64,000 bases of DNA. Origin: Candidatus Vondammii sp. HM_W22. GTDB lineage: Bacteria > Pseudomonadota > Gammaproteobacteria > Chromatiales > Chromatiaceae. The stretch is from contig NZ_CP099567.1 in the NCBI RefSeq assembly GCF_022530855.2, positions 1,922,001 through 1,986,000 on the forward strand, given 5' to 3'. How positions within the stretch are numbered: the first letter of the stretch is position 1; every line of letters starts with the position of its first letter. The position numbers were made by a program, and so were the translations under genes. Positions 8,717-18,244 of this stretch are shown here, piece after piece. A model generated the notes under the pieces. The model saw nothing but the letters and a program-made list of their open reading frames with translations. It did no database searches and was not told the origin of the DNA.

Positions 8717-9841
8717 ATGAAAATCAATAAAAAAATTCTTCTATGTTGTTTTGGATTGTTATTTTATTTTTCCGCGTACAGTCAAGTTTTTTCCAAGGTA
8801 TCGGAATATCCCGCCTATGTAGCAGGTAAGGTGTATAAAGCCGGGGATGTCGTAAAAAGCAGGGGGAGTTTGTACCAGTGTGAAAAATGGCCCTATTCCG
8901 GCTGGTGCCGTCAGGCAGTGTATGAGCCTGGTCGCAGCCGCTACTGGCCCAATGCCTGGACTAAGATTAGTCAGGCAGATATTGCAATTAAGCCAGAGGT
9001 CAAGCCAACAGTAAAACCACAAGTCGGCGGGGCGAGTGAATATATCCCCGGTACTCTCTATCTGGATGGTTCCCTGGTTCCCAATTTGGGTAGCATCTAT
9101 CGATGCAAACCGTGGCCATATGAAGGCTGGTGCAGTAAGCCTGCGTACGCGCCTGGCAACAGTGAGTTCTGGGGCGAGGCTTGGGACTATATTCGTGCAG
9201 CAGAGGTGTCGCCCAATTCCACGGAAGGGCAAGTCGCCGTTACGCTACAGGCCAAGCTCTCTTCTTTGGCTCCTAACCCTACGGTTGAAATTTCCGGAAA
9301 AAGCTATTCGCTGGCATGGGGTGAAAGAACGCTGCTCCAGACAATGCTGCCCGGCAGGTACAAAATGAATGCCGCTAAGGCTGGAGATTTTCTGCCAAAA
9401 CTGGTAGGTCCCATGTTTGGTCTGTCAGATGTGAAGGTGACTGGGGGAGTGGTTACCGAGGTGAAACTTGAATATCTGGACAGCGCGGCATTTTCAGCAG
9501 ATACATACCAGCGCAAATGCAGCGGTTGTCATCGCGATGAATTGGCTTTGGATACCAAGAACAAAGCCAGTAAGTGGCTGTTTGAGAAGAGCCAGGGCCA
9601 ACTGGCTGCCATTATCGGAAACATGAGCAGAAAGGGATACAAAGGCTTCTGTGCAGGCTCATGTGGCGAGGCGGTGGCAAGTTATCTGCACAATACTATT
9701 TGGTCCGGATACCGGGAGGAGATTGTTGAAGAGCTCAACCGAGGAAACGGTGAAATGCCGGACAGCAAGGGGGCAAGGCAGATTCGCCTGGAATACCTGA
9801 ATACCATCAAAGATGTGCTGGGCGTCTCTCTGCCTGAAGAG
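8717..9841 (+). pseudogene. Exported protein with two chitin-binding-like modules, cytochrome c site and DUF1587 start; truncated by transposon
   Basis: The native part is about 375 residues. A signal peptide (ILLCCFGLLFYFSAYS) is followed by two similar aromatic/cysteine modules at about 34-85 and 109-162. Each has the pattern G-x-V/I-Y, CxxWPYxGWC, YxPG and W-x-x-AW, resembling CBM5/12 or CBM73 chitin-binding modules. A beta-rich region follows, then a single haem site CSGCH at 268-272, and finally RLEYLNTIKDVLG near 358-370, which matches the opening of DUF1587 found in large DUF1587/1592-type secreted proteins. The frame then enters the inverted repeat of the Tn3-type element at 9842, and the last 35 codons to 9949 are transposon-derived. 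The rest of the gene was not found beyond the transposon. A ribosome site AGGGATGG precedes the ATG, with an IS3 insertion 13 bp upstream. Family calls are from pattern recognition; substrate unknown. Confidence 0.65.
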
Positions 9842-9926
9842 GGGGTTCTGGGGACATTCCGTCCTAAAGTGACACTTATCTCTACAGCCCATACCCCACA
9901 AGGCCTACAGAGGTGGCTTAATTTTC
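9842..9926 (+). repeat. Left terminal inverted repeat of the IS1071-like element
   Basis: About 85 bp, beginning GGGGTTCTGGGGACATTCCG. The first 39 bp are identical to the right end; scattered mismatches follow. Typical Tn3 repeats are about 38 bp, so the extended homology is notable. Confidence 0.85.
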
Positions 9927-12775
9927 ATTTTGCACGATTGATTGCATAATTTCATCCAAATCTAGTAGGTTTTGTTCAAAGCTAAAGCTGTAAGTTCCGT
10001 TCAAATTGATGTTATGCCAAGCCACTGGCGAAACTTGCTTAATAATTTCCAACTTCTTATCGTCACTTTCCCCCTCAAAATGCTCAAGTAATCGCGTCAG
10101 TATCAGCGAATTAAAATAGATAATGGCGTTGGTTAATAGCCTCGCGCATTCATTCCACAAGACAATCTCATCGTCTGATTTTCCCTGGAAACGATTGCCA
10201 TTCACATGTGCAATAGCACGCCGTAATTGATGATAAGCTTCCCCACGATTCAAGGCTCGCTGTACATAAGTTCTTAAACTGGCATCATCAATATAGTCCA
10301 GTAAGTACATGGCCTTGAGCATACGATTATATTCAGTTAAAGCTTTTAGCAAGGGGTGGTTTTGACTATAGCCAGAAAGCTTTCTAACAAGGGTCGCCTG
10401 CGTTATCGTCTTCTGCTGTAGTGATATAATAATGCGCTGTATCGTATCCCACTCATCGATAATTAATTCTGTATTAATAGGCTTTTTTAATGAGAGCGTT
10501 GCCTTATTGTCTTCTCCCTCATTTACATCAAAAAGATCTGATATCACGGTTCCAAACTGAGCATAGCGCGGCGCAAAGATATAGCCAAACAGGTCCAGCA
10601 AAGCAAAGTTAACATGATTAACGCCGTGCGTATCCGTTGATATTCGTGCCAAAATATTTAGATGAATAGCGAGTTTTAAAAGTCTCTAACCGTGATTCGA
10701 ATTTTTGCCCGTCAGCACTGGCATGAATGAGTCCTTTTTGGATATTGTAATGCTTGAAGATTGATAATTTCGCTGTCGCATCGTTAATTGCATCATTGCC
10801 GAGGTTTAGCGTTTCAGGTCGCAAATAATTGGCCTGTACTGTGCGTAGATGATCTATCAGAGATGCTGGCCATGCCGTGTAGGCCATAATAGGTTCCATT
10901 GCCAATGAGAGCCGCCAGTAAATCATTCAAATGATCACTCTGTCCGGACTGTACCTGGCGAACATGCTCAAAGTGCTTTAAAAATCCTGTTTCCTGATGA
11001 ACGAAGCGTAATACATCGGCAATGTTAATCGGTTTCATACGATCGAAAAAGGGATTGTTTAAAGCCGATTTTGTGCCTGAATACGGCAACCTCCATTGAG
11101 TTTTTCCTGAGCGATTACGCAATACCACATTTCGATTGTCGCCCTCATCAATGCGCTGGCCAACCCGTTGCAGCTTATCGTTCATCTTTTTCTCCATCGA
11201 TTTAACCCGCTGGGCAGGCTCTGTATTCATGCTATTTAGCATGGAACCTTTAAGTAGCTTGTCTTTCTGTGCCCAGGGGATATCTCCAACAAGGTCATCG
11301 TGTAATGCACGATATTTGATAGCCGTTGGTATAAAGAGTTTCCCACCAAGATTATTTTGAGCTGCTAAATACAGCATCAACTCGTAACGCTCAGAGAGTA
11401 CGTTGTTATCAATATTGATAACATACAATTGGTGTTTGGCTGGAATCAATCGTCGATCTGACGATGCTAATTCACCAGCACCTAACAACTCTTTTTTCAT
11501 TCTATTTAATTGTGCAGATAAAGCCTGTGTATTGTCTGATCCTTCAAAGGTCAGGCATAAAAAAATGGGGCGTATTAAGTGCTGAATCAGTTCACGCTGC
11601 TTATCATAAAATTCCCAGATGTAATCATTTTTCGTGCGTTTTTGTTTCTTCAGATACAAGCACAGTGATTCTATTTACCGTGCTCCAAGAAAGCCTTGTA
11701 CCCGTTGTTTTATTTGTCTAAATGACACATGGTCATCAATGGTGTCGTCAATAAAAAAGTATAATAATTCAGCGGCTTTGCTAATATTTACTACCGCGCC
11801 ATCCCAATCTTTATAGGCCATTTCCTTGGCATACGCTTTAGCTTTTTTACGTAACTTTCGGACATGATAAATAAACCCATCAGCCAAACGTTCAATATTG
11901 ATTTGTACCCGCTCCTGAAGATAACAAAGTAAATAAAGCTGCTGCGTGACACGGTCGAAGCGTTTAAGCTTGGTTATAGAGTAGTAATCAACCATCGCCG
12001 CATAGTGCAGTCGGTTTTGTTGCGATAGTGATAGAGCAGAGGCCACTTGATTAACTTCATCCATCCAGGGCTGAATCAACTTGTTGACGTTCAACTCTTT
12101 CTCCAATTCTGGAGCATTAAAACTTTTCGCCGCCTGCTTAAATTCTTTAACGGTTAGCATACCTTTTCCATCAACTAACTCAGCCAAGTTAGTAGCTAAT
12201 TCATCTGATATGGTTGTCTTTAATAGATCAGAAAGTCGCTTACGTTCCTGTTTTATTACCTGACTGATAATTCGCTGAAGCACGGTATATTTAGGGATTC
12301 CTGTATGATTTCGAGCTAAGTATTCGGTGCAGGCATCAAATAAAAAGCGCGGCTCAATCCAGGATTTAGCAACCTGTTGCAAATAGGTAATGAGAGGTTC
12401 CTGATGTTGTTCCACACACCATGTTTTGAATCCCTGAAGGTTTATAATCTTGTCGTAGATACGTGTTTTCTGCTTATTGCTAACACTGAAGCGAGGGACT
12501 TTAAATTTAGGGAAATATTCTTCAGCAATAAAGGTGAGATCTGCTTTCAATTCCTTGTAGGCCGGATTGAGCTGAATGGGCTTGATCTTAAAGTAACCCA
12601 GCAGAGCAATAGCATAGCATTTATGATTGCGATCCCTGATGGATTTAATAACGTCCTGCTCCAGATCATTCAGAGTAAAATTGATACGTTTTTCTTCCAG
12701 TGACAGGCTGGGAACGCCATATAAATCGTTAATTTCTGCTTCGTGGAGTACGGTCAGGCGTTCTTTATAAGGCAT
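9918..12775 (-). pseudogene. tnpA: Tn3-family transposase TnpA, frameshifted
   Basis: A Tn3-type transposase of about 950 residues reads from ATG at 12775 to a stop at 9918, broken by frameshifts near 11665, 10870 and 10640. The N-terminal part (MPYKERLTVLHEAEINDLYG onward, about 366 residues) is the DUF4158-like domain of Tn3 transposases. The middle part covers the approach to the catalytic core, and the last part includes NHVNFALLDLFGYIFAPRYAQ and the helical C-terminus with RALNRGEAYHQLRRAI. The shifts mean it cannot make a full transposase without correction. It fills the element from end to end. Confidence 0.85.
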
Positions 12776-12829
12776 AGGCTTCTCGTAAAAGCCGGAATAT
12801 TACTATAATTGGGATATTGCAGTGATTTT

Positions 12830-12914
12830 GAAAATTAAGGCACCTCTAGAAGCCTTATGAGGCGTGGGCTGTAGCGATAAGTGTCACTTTAGGACGGAAT
12901 GTCCCCAGAACCCC
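12830..12914 (-). repeat. Right terminal inverted repeat of the IS1071-like element
   Basis: Read on the minus strand from 12914 it matches the left repeat at about 76 of 85 positions, with the first 39 bases identical. Confidence 0.85.
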
Positions 12915-13535
12915 ACAAGGGGGCCCGGTCGCGAGCTCCAACGCCAGGCCATAGAATTGGAGATCCTTAGCCGTGGCGAACCACTCGCCCCCTTCTTCCT
13001 GCACTATAGCAATAAGACCAGCCAAAATCTGTGATGGTTCCTTCATGGGATAGCGCTCCGCAACCGCGAGAAGCCTCGGCATACTGGATGGCTTCTTGCC
13101 CAGCGAGGAGCACCTCGACACCCACCAGCGCCCAGTCATACCGCATGGAATGCGATCCAAAGGCAACTGATTAGTTGGCGCATAGAGCTTGTGCAGGCAA
13201 CCCTTATGATGAGCGTACGCTCTTGGCACCCTTGAACAAGCGGAGAGTTTGAGCTACCGAAAACTCAAGAATACATGTTGCAATCAGGGTTACGCTGGGC
13301 ACCGCGTAAACGATGAAATTGGCGTTAAGATCTATGGCAGGCTCCCTAAGGGGGCGACTCGGTCAACCCGAAAATAGATGAAGCACCGAGCCGGTTACCG
13401 GGCACCTTAAATCAGACAATAGGCTCAAGGAACCAGATCCTCAGCCTAGTACTTCAGAGACGACTAGATAGCTATCCTGCCGAAACGCCATTTTTATAAC
13501 GAGGCGCGCACTGAAAGCCCGCTTTGTGTCGTCCC
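12915..13535. other. Gene-free stretch right of the Tn3-type element, content unrecognised
   Basis: Expected to hold the rest of the interrupted cytochrome gene, but no frame continues DUF1587-type sequence. A minus-strand frame from 13229 runs into the transposon repeat; its native part contains EPSQILAGLIAIVQEEGG and resembles nothing recognised. No RNA gene is evident. It is probably a scrambled remnant joined by deletion. Confidence 0.4.
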
Positions 13536-13568
13536 CAAAAAACCGCTTCCTTTGGGAAGCAGTTTTTT
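13536..13568 (-). terminator. Rho-independent terminator of sat
   Basis: AAAACCGCTTCC, loop TTTG, then GGAAGCAGTTTTTT: a stable stem with A and T runs on both sides. It lies about 20 bp after the sat stop and could also work on the plus strand. Confidence 0.85.
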
Positions 13569-13588
13569 CATTCAGTCATTCCACAGGA

Positions 13589-14776
13589 TTACTTTTCCAA
13601 GCTCTTATAGTAATCCATAAGAATCTCTGCCACCTCTGGGCGAGAAAATTCTGGAGGTGGTGCCAAGCCCTGTCCCAGCATCTCACGCACTTTGGTGCCG
13701 GAGAGAAGGACGAAACATTCCTTGGAGTGATCGGGTGCATCACGCATCATCACCACCCGATTCAGCTTCTTGGAGTAGGCCGTGTGATCGGCTTTGAAAA
13801 TGCCGATTCCCATGGCCCCTTCAGGAACATCATCGAAGATAGTCTGGGCATCGAATGCACCGTAGTAGTCTCCCACACCGGCATGGTCACGGCCAATAAT
13901 GAAGTGGGTAGCGCCCATGTTCTGACGAAAATAGGCGTGAAGGACAGCTTCGCGAGGACCAGCGTAGAGCATATCGAAACCGTAACCGGTAATCATTACC
14001 GTGTTGTCGGGGAAATAGAGCTCAGCCATCTTGCGAATGGCATCGTCACGTACCGGAGCTGGAATATCACCCGGCTTCAGTTTACCCAACAACATATGGA
14101 TTACAATGCCATCGGCATCCACTGCTTCCATTGCCATCTTGCACAGCTCTTCATGGGCACGATGCATAGGATTACGGGTTTGGAAGGCGACAATAGTTTT
14201 CCAGCCACGCTCTTTAATCTCGTTGCGAATTTCAACGGCAGTGCGGAAAGTATCAGGGAAATCAGCCTGGAAATAGCTGAAGCTCAGAACCTGAATCGGA
14301 CCGGAAACTGCGTGACGGCCTTGGCTATTGAAGGCAGCAACACCAGGATGCTCACCATCGGTGGTGCCATAAACCTTCTCGGTCATAATCTGCATCTGCT
14401 CATCGCTGACATCTTCGATGGTATTAACATCTATCACAGCCAGAACAGGGTTACCTTCCACATTGGGATCACGAAGTGCTAACCGTTTGGCACCTTTGAT
14501 CTCATCAACATTATCCAACAGGCAGAGAACCGGCACGGGAAAGAAGCTGCCATCGGACATCTTCATATTCTCGGCGCAGCCCATGGCATCGCCAACCGTC
14601 ATAAAGCCTTTCAGAGGTGAAAAATACCCACCTCCCATCATCACCGCATTACCGGCGGACTGAGAGCTGATTATTATAGATGGCAGAGTTTCAGCCTCGC
14701 GCATCAATTCGTGATGTTTGTCGGTGTCATAGACAAAAAGCGGCTGCAGGGTATCTGATCCAACGGGATTGACCAT
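13589..14776 (-). CDS. sat: Sulfate adenylyltransferase (ATP sulfurylase)
   Basis: A 395-residue single-chain ATP sulfurylase. In sulfur oxidisers it runs in reverse, turning adenosine-5'-phosphosulfate and pyrophosphate into ATP and sulfate in the cytoplasm, the last step of the APS-reductase route. The nucleotide-binding motif QTRNPMHRAHE is at 199-209 and GRDHAG at 295-300, and the length fits the dissimilatory Sat type rather than the CysDN assimilatory pair. AAGGAGAC stands 8 bases before the ATG at 14776. It is a single-gene unit closed by its own terminator; no aprBA genes accompany it here. Direction of the reaction is inferred from family use, not shown by sequence alone. Confidence 0.95.
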   Translation of the reverse strand: MVNPVGSDTLQPLFVYDTDKHHELMREAETLPSIIISSQSAGNAVMMGGGYFSPLKGFMTVGDAMGCAENMKMSDGSFFPVPVLCLLDNVDEIKGAKRLALRDPNVEGNPVLAVIDVNTIEDVSDEQMQIMTEKVYGTTDGEHPGVAAFNSQGRHAVSGPIQVLSFSYFQADFPDTFRTAVEIRNEIKERGWKTIVAFQTRNPMHRAHEELCKMAMEAVDADGIVIHMLLGKLKPGDIPAPVRDDAIRKMAELYFPDNTVMITGYGFDMLYAGPREAVLHAYFRQNMGATHFIIGRDHAGVGDYYGAFDAQTIFDDVPEGAMGIGIFKADHTAYSKKLNRVVMMRDAPDHSKECFVLLSGTKVREMLGQGLAPPPEFSRPEVAEILMDYYKSLEK

Positions 14777-15010
14777 CTCGCTTCGTCTCCTTAGAGAATT
14801 AGAAATTACTTCTTCCCATCACTAATTTTAACGTCAGCGACAGACTCGGATATTCGTTGCTTTCAAAGATCAATTGCCAGCCGGGAACCGGTTGCAATAT
14901 CAATCCAATCGCAGGGATACACTACCATAAGGATGGTGTAGTTTTCCCAAATTTCTATTTATATGGCTAGAAAAAATGCCGTTCTTTTACAAGAGAGGGT
15001 TTGCAGATAA
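14777..15010. other. Intergenic region upstream of sat
   Basis: AT-rich spacer between the start of sat and the end of the ParA gene; it must hold the sat promoter. No clear -35/-10 pair was placed with confidence. Confidence 0.3.
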
Positions 15011-15027
15011 CGATATTAACAATATCG
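15011..15027 (-). repeat. Small hairpin after the ParA gene
   Basis: CGATATT-AAC-AATATCG has perfect 7-bp arms, just beyond the ParA stop. It may help end transcription, though no T-run follows. Confidence 0.4.
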
Positions 15028-15029
15028 AC

Positions 15030-15761
15030 TCAGGAGGCGGCAAGCCGATTGTTTCCGGCAGTCCAATTGCTTGCCTCGGCTTGTTGAGTAACTTCAGTCT
15101 GCGTCTTTACCGGAATATCCTTCATCAGCCATTCAAATATAGGCTGCCACTGCTTCATATCCTTGGACGTCGCACCGGGTTTCATTTCACAGATTCCCAT
15201 TCCTGAAGCCATGGCAATGGAGTAGTTCTGGGTATCACGCAGAGTGGCAATCAGCGGAATCCCCAGTTTATCAGCAAGCCCAACTATAGCTTTATAGACA
15301 CTGGTCCTCATCCGTACACGGTTGGCAATGATGGCAATGCGCTTGCCGTGTAATCGATGGCGAGCCATGCGCATCAACTCTTCGAGAAATTTTTCTGCTG
15401 CCTGCAGATCAATTATGGTGGTCATTACTGGGATGAGAATAGTATCAGCACGATTGAATACATCACTCAGCTGACCACCAGCTACACCTGCAGGCGTATC
15501 CATAATGACGACATCAGTCTCGCTACCAGAGTAGAGCTGCCATGAGCGGGTTAAACCTACTTTCGGTCTGATGGCATCGATAGAGCGAATTTTTGGCTGG
15601 TCAGGCGTGCGCATTGCCAGCCAGCTACCACTGGAGCTTTGGGGATCGTAATCCATTAGCGCCGTGCCATAGCCCTTCCCTGCAAAATAGCAGGCCAGAG
15701 TTGTGGCAATAGTGGTCTTTCCACAACCGCCCTTCGCATTAAGCACTACAATGCTGTGCAT
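15030..15761 (-). CDS. Orphan ParA/MinD-family ATPase
   Basis: A 243-residue P-loop ATPase of the ParA/MinD superfamily, which forms ATP-dependent dimers that position DNA or protein cargo. The deviant Walker A motif KGGCGKTT is at about 10-17, followed by MDYDPQSSS (switch region) and the Walker B-like VVIMDTPAG near 85-93. The body resembles the short chromosomally encoded ParA proteins without an N-terminal DNA-binding domain. No parB, replication gene or parS site is nearby, so a plasmid role is unlikely. The neighbours are sat downstream and pyrF upstream, separated by spacers, giving no functional clue. Cargo unknown. Confidence 0.8.
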   Translation of the reverse strand: MHSIVVLNAKGGCGKTTIATTLACYFAGKGYGTALMDYDPQSSSGSWLAMRTPDQPKIRSIDAIRPKVGLTRSWQLYSGSETDVVIMDTPAGVAGGQLSDVFNRADTILIPVMTTIIDLQAAEKFLEELMRMARHRLHGKRIAIIANRVRMRTSVYKAIVGLADKLGIPLIATLRDTQNYSIAMASGMGICEMKPGATSKDMKQWQPIFEWLMKDIPVKTQTEVTQQAEASNWTAGNNRLAAS

Positions 15762-15912
15762 AAATTCTAATCCCCGTTAACAATTTTTGGTGCCAGGATA
15801 ATCCTAATCCCGATACACAAAATAATCGTTTCAGTTAACCAGACGTCTACTGTAGACTTTCTTTCATCACATTACAAATAAGCTGCATCTGACTGATATC
15901 ACTCAGTCTTGT

Positions 15913-15945
15913 CATATAAACCATTTAAAGTAAATGGTTTATATG
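15913..15945. repeat. 33-bp perfect palindrome (15-bp arms, 3-nt centre)
   Basis: CATATAAACCATTTA, AAG, TAAATGGTTTATATG: every base of the arms pairs. It lies about 150 bp upstream of the ParA-gene start and 80 bp before a small plus-strand frame. No T-run follows. It could be an operator for a dimeric regulator or an RNA hairpin. Confidence 0.6.
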
Positions 15946-15996
15946 GAGAATAATTACCCTTATTTCATTCCATGGCAAGAACTAAAGATTAACTGA

Positions 15997-16152
15997 ATGC
16001 CTGTTAAACCAGCATGCCGCTACCTTGCGAAATGTTTTGAGTCCACTCAGTGTGCAAAATCAACTGGCAAACGCGATAAGCTGTTTGTACCTGAAGCATC
16101 CCAGTTACTGGTTGTTGCCAGCCAATTATTTGCCGGTAAATCATACTCATGA
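15997..16152 (+). CDS. Possible small protein, 51 residues
   Basis: A short open frame beginning MPVKPACRYLAKCF, with three cysteines, in an otherwise gene-free stretch of about 500 bp between the ParA gene and pyrF. No good ribosome site precedes it and no relative is recognised. It may be non-coding or an eroded gene end. Apart from the 33-bp palindrome upstream, nothing else was seen in this stretch. Confidence 0.2.
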   Translation: MPVKPACRYLAKCFESTQCAKSTGKRDKLFVPEASQLLVVASQLFAGKSYS

Positions 16153-16263
16153 TGGGTCATTAATACCTGACGGACATCTCACATAACAACTTTACATAGC
16201 GCTGAGGAAGAATCCTCAGCATGTTCCAATATGAATGCATGCAGATATCCATAATCCTGAAAA

Positions 16264-16983
16264 TCAGCTCCAGGAATAGGCGGCAATCTCGTCCTGAATG
16301 GCCTGTAGGCTCTTCAGGGGATCATCTGCACCGGTAATCGGGCGCCCGATCACCAGCATATCGGCTCCATTGTTCAGGGCATCCAGAGGTGTCATCACCC
16401 GTTTCTGGTCGTCCAATGATGCACTGGCAGGACGAACCCCAGGTGTGATCAGGAGAAAATCCTGATCTATCAGAGGTCGAACTTCAACCGCCTCAAGAGG
16501 GGAACAGACAATGCCATCAACGCCCGCATCTTCTGCCAGTTTGGCAAGCCGGATAACGTTATCTGCAGGGGCGCCGTGAAAACCGATTTCGGCTATATCC
16601 CGCTCACCCAGGCTGGTCAAAATGGTTACTGCAATCAGCAAGGGTCGATGGCTCAGTGTTTCCAGGCGTTCTCTTGCTGCTTCCATCATGCGGGTACCGC
16701 CAGAGGCATGCAAATTGACCATCCATACGCCCAGATCAGCCACAGCAGCACAAGCCGCAGCCACCGTATTGGGGATATCGTGAAATTTCAAGTCAAGAAA
16801 AACATCAAACCCTTTACCCGCCAGTTTTTCAACAAAAGCAGGGCCGAGGCGAGTGAACATCTCTTTACCCACTTTCAATCTGCAGAGCTTGGGATCAAAT
16901 TCTGAAACCAGATCGAGGGCGGGTGCCGCAGAGGGAAAATCAAGCGCAACTATGATACGGGGGTTCTTGTTTAGGGTGCTCAT
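16264..16983 (-). CDS. pyrF: Orotidine-5'-phosphate decarboxylase
   Basis: A 239-residue TIM-barrel enzyme that makes UMP from OMP, the last step of de novo pyrimidine synthesis. The catalytic array DLKFHD gives Asp64, Lys66 and Asp69, the phosphate-binding TPGVRP lies near residue 180, and [11 protein letters not shown] sits near the end, all as in the family. It lies 85 bp downstream of lapB on the same strand, the arrangement lapA-lapB-pyrF known from enterobacteria. Confidence 0.95.
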   Translation of the reverse strand: MSTLNKNPRIIVALDFPSAAPALDLVSEFDPKLCRLKVGKEMFTRLGPAFVEKLAGKGFDVFLDLKFHDIPNTVAAACAAVADLGVWMVNLHASGGTRMMEAARERLETLSHRPLLIAVTILTSLGERDIAEIGFHGAPADNVIRLAKLAEDAGVDGIVCSPLEAVEVRPLIDQDFLLITPGVRPASASLDDQKRVMTPLDALNNGADMLVIGRPITGADDPLKSLQAIQDEIAAYSWS

Positions 16984-17068
16984 CTTCTTTTGGCCCGCTC
17001 AGTGTTATACGGCTTTTGCGCCGCTCCACGCTCCAAGGGTTGGTTTATATTTTACTAAAAACAGCGTG

Positions 17069-18238
17069 CTAGTTCCTGCTATTATCCAAGCTTGTATTGG
17101 GCCTGATACTGCTCCATGACTTGCAACCGGGACACTGCCAATGCAGCGTCTTTGCAGTAAAACCACAACGGCTGCAACGATAGATAGGCCTGCTCTGGAG
17201 CAGCTTCCTGACAAGCTGTTGCAATATAGGCAAGGTGTCCGACGCTTTGTCCTTCACGCTCCCCAGGCGCAATGCGATCAACCGGTCAAGCCCTTCCAGG
17301 TTTGGCTGCTGATTAAGGTATTCGGTAATAAATCCGGCGGCGGCCTCCTCACCTTCATCTTCCTGAATAAAGCGCGAAAGGGTCAGCGCGGGTTCAATAC
17401 TTTGGTGGCGCTTAAACAGCTGCCGCAAGTAGACAATCAGCTCCTTCCGCTTATCCTGTTGCAGGTAACATTCGACCAATGGTAGCATGATCTCATTAAC
17501 ATACGCTGGGTCTTGCCATTCAACACTTTTGAATGCATTGATTGCCATCTTATAGGCACCGTTTGCCGCTTCAATTTCACCCTGAAGGATCGATGCACGC
17601 ACACATTCACTATCCGATCCCTGGGCTTTTTTCAGTAGCGCTGTAACTTCCCGCTGGTCATTACTGCTTTTCGCCTCTTCAGCCAGCTCACAGTAAAAGT
17701 GGGCGCGTTCGATTCTCCGTGATTTACCTGTCAGTTTCTCCAGCTTTCTCACGACCTTGAGACAGTTTTTCCACTCCTTCTCCTGCTGGTAAATAATCAG
17801 CAGGCTGGCCAATGCCTGTTCCTGGTAGAGATTCATCTCACCCAACTCACCGAACAGGCTCTCCGCACGGTCAAACAAACCTGCCCGCATATAGTCCTGC
17901 CCCAACTCCAGCAGTGCCTGTGCCCGCTGATCCCGGTTAAGGGTTGGCCTGGCTATCAGGTTTTGGTGAATTCTGATCGCCCTGTCCACTTCACCCCGCC
18001 GTCTGAACAGATTGCCCAGGGCCAGATGAGTCTCAACCGTTTCACTATCAACTTCGAGCATCTGGACAAACACATCGATGGCTTTATCCGGTTGCTCATT
18101 AAGCAGATAATTGAGGCCTCGAAAATAAGCCGGGGTCTGGTCCTTGGCAGACGCCTCCATGCGTTTATTACTGCGCTTGGCCGCATACCAACCGAATGCG
18201 GCAGCAACAGGCAACAGTAACCAGAGTAGTTCCATCAT
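17069..18238 (-). CDS. lapB: Lipopolysaccharide assembly protein B
   Basis: A 389-residue inner-membrane TPR protein that governs LPS synthesis by controlling FtsH-dependent turnover of LpxC. The N-terminal membrane anchor (ELLWLLLPVAAAFGWYAA) is followed by tandem TPR repeats facing the cytoplasm, and by a C-terminal rubredoxin-like metal site with CSRCG and CPGCKSW at the end. All these match LapB (YciM). It starts 6 bp after the lapA stop, so the two are translated together. Confidence 0.93.
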   Translation of the reverse strand: MMELLWLLLPVAAAFGWYAAKRSNKRMEASAKDQTPAYFRGLNYLLNEQPDKAIDVFVQMLEVDSETVETHLALGNLFRRRGEVDRAIRIHQNLIARPTLNRDQRAQALLELGQDYMRAGLFDRAESLFGELGEMNLYQEQALASLLIIYQQEKEWKNCLKVVRKLEKLTGKSRRIERAHFYCELAEEAKSSNDQREVTALLKKAQGSDSECVRASILQGEIEAANGAYKMAINAFKSVEWQDPAYVNEIMLPLVECYLQQDKRKELIVYLRQLFKRHQSIEPALTLSRFIQEDEGEEAAAGFITEYLNQQPNLEGLDRLIALRLGSVKDKASDTLPILQQLVRKLLQSRPIYRCSRCGFTAKTLHWQCPGCKSWSSIRPNTSLDNSRN

Positions 18239-18244
18239 CTTCGG

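Larger units (their letters stand above)
9842..12914 (-). mobile_element. IS1071-like Tn3-family element (tnpA only)
   Basis: A 3,073-bp element bounded by long inverted repeats starting GGGGTTCTGGGGACATTCC at both ends. The first 39 bp are identical and about 76 of 85 bp match. It carries one gene, a Tn3-type tnpA, whose end lies inside the left repeat; there is no resolvase. Size, gene content and long repeats recall IS1071. The 5 bp outside the ends (AAGAG and ACAAG) do not match, so one flank has probably been rearranged. It disrupts the exported cytochrome gene on its left. Confidence 0.85.

Noticed and set aside
12855-13229. A 124-residue minus-strand protein gene
   Set aside because: Its last codons lie in the transposon's inverted repeat, so the frame is a chimera; kept only as unidentified sequence.
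13526-14482. A 318-codon plus-strand open frame
   Set aside because: It lies wholly opposite sat, has no family features and follows the codon pattern of the opposite strand; it is a shadow frame.
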